A stretch of DNA of 7,015 bases. It comes from Nitrososphaerota archaeon. Its GTDB lineage: Archaea; Thermoproteota; Nitrososphaeria; Nitrososphaerales; Nitrosopumilaceae. How positions within the stretch are numbered: the stretch's first letter is position 1; each line of letters starts with the position of its first letter. Shown here one piece after another: positions 5,968-7,015 of this stretch. Under the pieces are notes generated by a model. The model saw only the letters and a list, made by a program, of their open reading frames with translations, searched no databases and had not been told where the DNA came from. The stretch lies in contig JACQFM010000147.1 in the NCBI GenBank assembly GCA_016200035.1, forward strand, positions 1-7,015, in the 5' to 3' direction. Position numbers and translations under genes: made by a program.

Positions 5968-6013
5968 GAATCAATTCGCGATCAACGTGTGCCAATGTAG
6001 TAACTTCCTCCAT
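5912..6013 (-). CDS. possible 33-residue acidic leader protein of the HTH gene
   Basis: A short ORF in a different frame from the helix-turn-helix gene, beginning MEEVTTLAHVDRELIHEGGE and ending at TGA 5912-5914. It has nine acidic and five basic residues, and no membrane segment. The frame is open up to a TTG at 6037 (41 residues), but the ATG at 6013 has a CTTTAACTT box centred 27 bases above it. Its stop lies 11 bases inside the helix-turn-helix gene if that begins at ATG 5922, a common coupled-gene arrangement. If the HTH gene begins at 5967, the two would overlap by 56 bases and this ORF would more likely be chance. Existence is unproven; I do not recognise the protein. Confidence 0.3.
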   Translation of the reverse strand: MEEVTTLAHVDRELIHEGGEKNNREDSTKENAR

Positions 6014-6035
6014 CGGTACATCATTAGCGATCTTC

Positions 6036-6044
6036 AAGTTAAAG
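6036..6044 (-). promoter_or_regulatory. TATA-like box above the small acidic ORF
   Basis: CTTTAACTT on the minus strand is centred 27 bases above ATG 6013. It is the best TATA-like match upstream of the helix-turn-helix gene. If used, it would place the transcription start near 6013, which gives a 46-base leader to ATG 5967 and makes 6013 a leaderless start. Confidence 0.35.
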
Positions 6045-6065
6045 ATTGCCCGTAGTTATGCCAAG

Positions 6066-6075
6066 TGTAGCTACA
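6066..6075 (+). promoter_or_regulatory. 10-bp palindrome in the divergent promoter region
   Basis: TGTAGCTACA is a perfect inverted repeat between the divergently arranged helix-turn-helix and secreted-protein genes. CTACA recurs at 6086-6090. It could be an operator for a dimeric regulator, for instance the neighbouring helix-turn-helix protein, but a 10-bp palindrome may occur by chance. The rest of 5968-6173 shows only the AT-rich boxes listed separately. Confidence 0.2.
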
Positions 6076-6141
6076 TTTGATACATCTACAAAAGCGAGTT
6101 GTTAATTACTCAGCATTTAACGAAGAAATCAGCAGTAATTC

Positions 6142-6150
6142 TTAATTAAT
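6142..6150 (+). promoter_or_regulatory. TATA-like box for the secreted-protein gene
   Basis: TTAATTAAT is centred 28 bases above the TTG start at 6174. This supports both the TTG start and a leaderless transcript. A similar GTTAATTACT lies at 6101-6110, further upstream. Confidence 0.5.
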
Positions 6151-6173
6151 TTCAGACCTATGATCAGGCTACC

Positions 6174-7015
6174 TTGAAAAGACTACGGGGACTAGCACTT
6201 ATTGCACTTTTGCTTGTATTTCCTATCCTAAACCAGGCATGGGCAGCCGATCTTACCACGCTCCAAGTACCTGATATCACAATGACACAAGCATCAGGAC
6301 CTCCTGGAACCAAAATAACAATAACTGTCTCAAATCTTCCAGATGTCACAAACGAGCAATACCCGTATCCAGACTTTTACATCTACTTGCCATTTTCAAA
6401 AGAGTTTGGAGTAACACTGCCAAGTCACTGCCAAGGAGAGGATTGTTATCCAATTTACACATTTGAAGACTCGCAAAGAAAAAACTTTGCAGACAGGATA
6501 ATTACGTTTTCACTTTTTAGTGTAAACAATCCAAAGCCAGTCTACATCAACGGTGTACAGACTACTGTATGTGACGTAAAGATAAACGACAAGACAGTAG
6601 AGAACTTTTTGTCGCTTTGCAACACAAAAAGCCAAAAACCCGGTGTCTATGATATCAAGTTTGCATGGGTTCCTAAAGGAAATCCAGAGCAAGCTTACTT
6701 TGTAAAGACATTATCATTTACAGTTACTGAAGAGGTTCCAGTTACCGAGCAGCCAGTAGAGCGACCAAGTGATCAGGCAATAAAGATGTACCAGCAAGGA
6801 CTAATCAGCGAGGCCGAGTTTGACAAAAGGTTACGCGATATAGGCTGGAGTGATGAGCAGATAAGACAGGCAAAGGCAGTAATTGGAAAGCTACCTCACC
6901 AGCTAGGCGGTGCAGCTCCAGAACAAAAAGAATCCGTTGAACAGGGAATACAAAAGGCAGAACAACAGGCCAAAGAAGAAAAGACTGCTCAAACTTCAAC
7001 TCCTGCACCAACTAC
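6174..7015 (+). CDS. exported protein with beta-rich domain and SHOCT-like helical segment (3' end outside window)
   Basis: 280 codons are visible and the frame runs off the window. The start is TTG at 6174: in-frame TAA at 6147-6149 closes the frame above, the ATG at 6160 is out of frame, and no in-frame ATG occurs before residue 37, past the signal peptide. Residues 2-24 are a clear Sec signal (KRLRG, hydrophobic ALIALLLVFPIL, then AWA before ADL). Residues about 30-185 are strand-rich, opening with an Ig/IPT-like ASGPPGTKITITVSNLP (40-56). Four cysteines (C86, C91, C133, C149) could form disulfides outside the cell. A short proline linker leads to DQAIKMYQQGLISEAEFDKRL (200-220) and GWSDEQIRQAKAVIG, a SHOCT-like helical pair. 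The end of the visible part is Q/E/K and T/P rich (250-280), perhaps a stalk before a membrane anchor beyond the window. Function unknown; probably cell-surface. Confidence 0.85.
   Translation, partial: MKRLRGLALIALLLVFPILNQAWAADLTTLQVPDITMTQASGPPGTKITITVSNLPDVTNEQYPYPDFYIYLPFSKEFGVTLPSHCQGEDCYPIYTFEDSQRKNFADRIITFSLFSVNNPKPVYINGVQTTVCDVKINDKTVENFLSLCNTKSQKPGVYDIKFAWVPKGNPEQAYFVKTLSFTVTEEVPVTEQPVERPSDQAIKMYQQGLISEAEFDKRLRDIGWSDEQIRQAKAVIGKLPHQLGGAAPEQKESVEQGIQKAEQQAKEEKTAQTSTPAPT

Noticed and set aside
5966..6055. Plus-strand ORF with two cysteines (reading MNQFAINVCQC...)
   Set aside because: It is the tail of a shadow frame over the HTH gene and its upstream region, with no promoter or recognisable motif.
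6164..6349. Minus-strand ORFs opposite the secreted-protein gene
   Set aside because: The plus frame has a signal peptide and is continuously open for 280 codons; these are shadows.
1..7015. CRISPR array, rRNA or long repeats
   Set aside because: I saw no regularly spaced direct repeats, rRNA segments or long duplicated blocks by eye.

Overview
The window looks like chromosomal DNA of an ammonia-oxidising-type archaeon (Nitrososphaeria/Thaumarchaeota, probably Nitrosopumilales). The reasons are an archaeal THUMP tRNA-guanine methyltransferase of the Trm-G10 type, a short archaeal-type PRPP synthetase, AT-rich DNA, and starts preceded by TATA-like boxes about 26-28 bases upstream instead of Shine-Dalgarno sites. 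The lineage is inferred from protein resemblance; no database search was possible.

Layout. 1-650 (+): a YCII-like small protein (27-338), a 28-residue zinc-binding-type miniprotein (374-460) and a possible 30-residue extremely basic peptide (552-644), followed by a T-rich presumed terminator. 700-4154 (-): a tight four-gene operon, transcribed prs > Trm-G10-type methyltransferase > rnz > sirtuin, with junction overlaps of 1, 4 and 8 bases. It links PRPP synthesis, tRNA guanine-10 methylation, tRNA 3'-end processing and NAD-dependent protein deacylation. 4264-4602 (-): a small helical/coiled-coil protein of unknown function. 4603-4874: a 272-base gap holding what looks like the frameshifted C-terminal remnant of a DDE transposase on the minus strand, plus promoters for both flanking genes. 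4875-5327 (+): an SRPBCC (START/polyketide-cyclase-like) protein, overlapping by 14 bases at its 3' end with a convergent helix-turn-helix protein (5314-5967, -). A small acidic ORF (5912-6013, -) may precede that gene as a coupled first cistron. 5968-6173 is a divergent regulatory region. 6174-7015 (+): a secreted protein with a signal peptide, a beta-rich domain and a SHOCT-like helical repeat; it runs off the window and starts with TTG.

How it fits together. The central operon is housekeeping. The right half is accessory-like: a decayed transposase, a lipid/ligand-binding-type protein, a DNA-binding protein and an exported protein. I see no clear new defence or mobile system. The more interesting signals are the small proteins, the repeated apparently leaderless starts (several with TTG or GTG), the transposase relic and the start-site puzzle of the helix-turn-helix gene.
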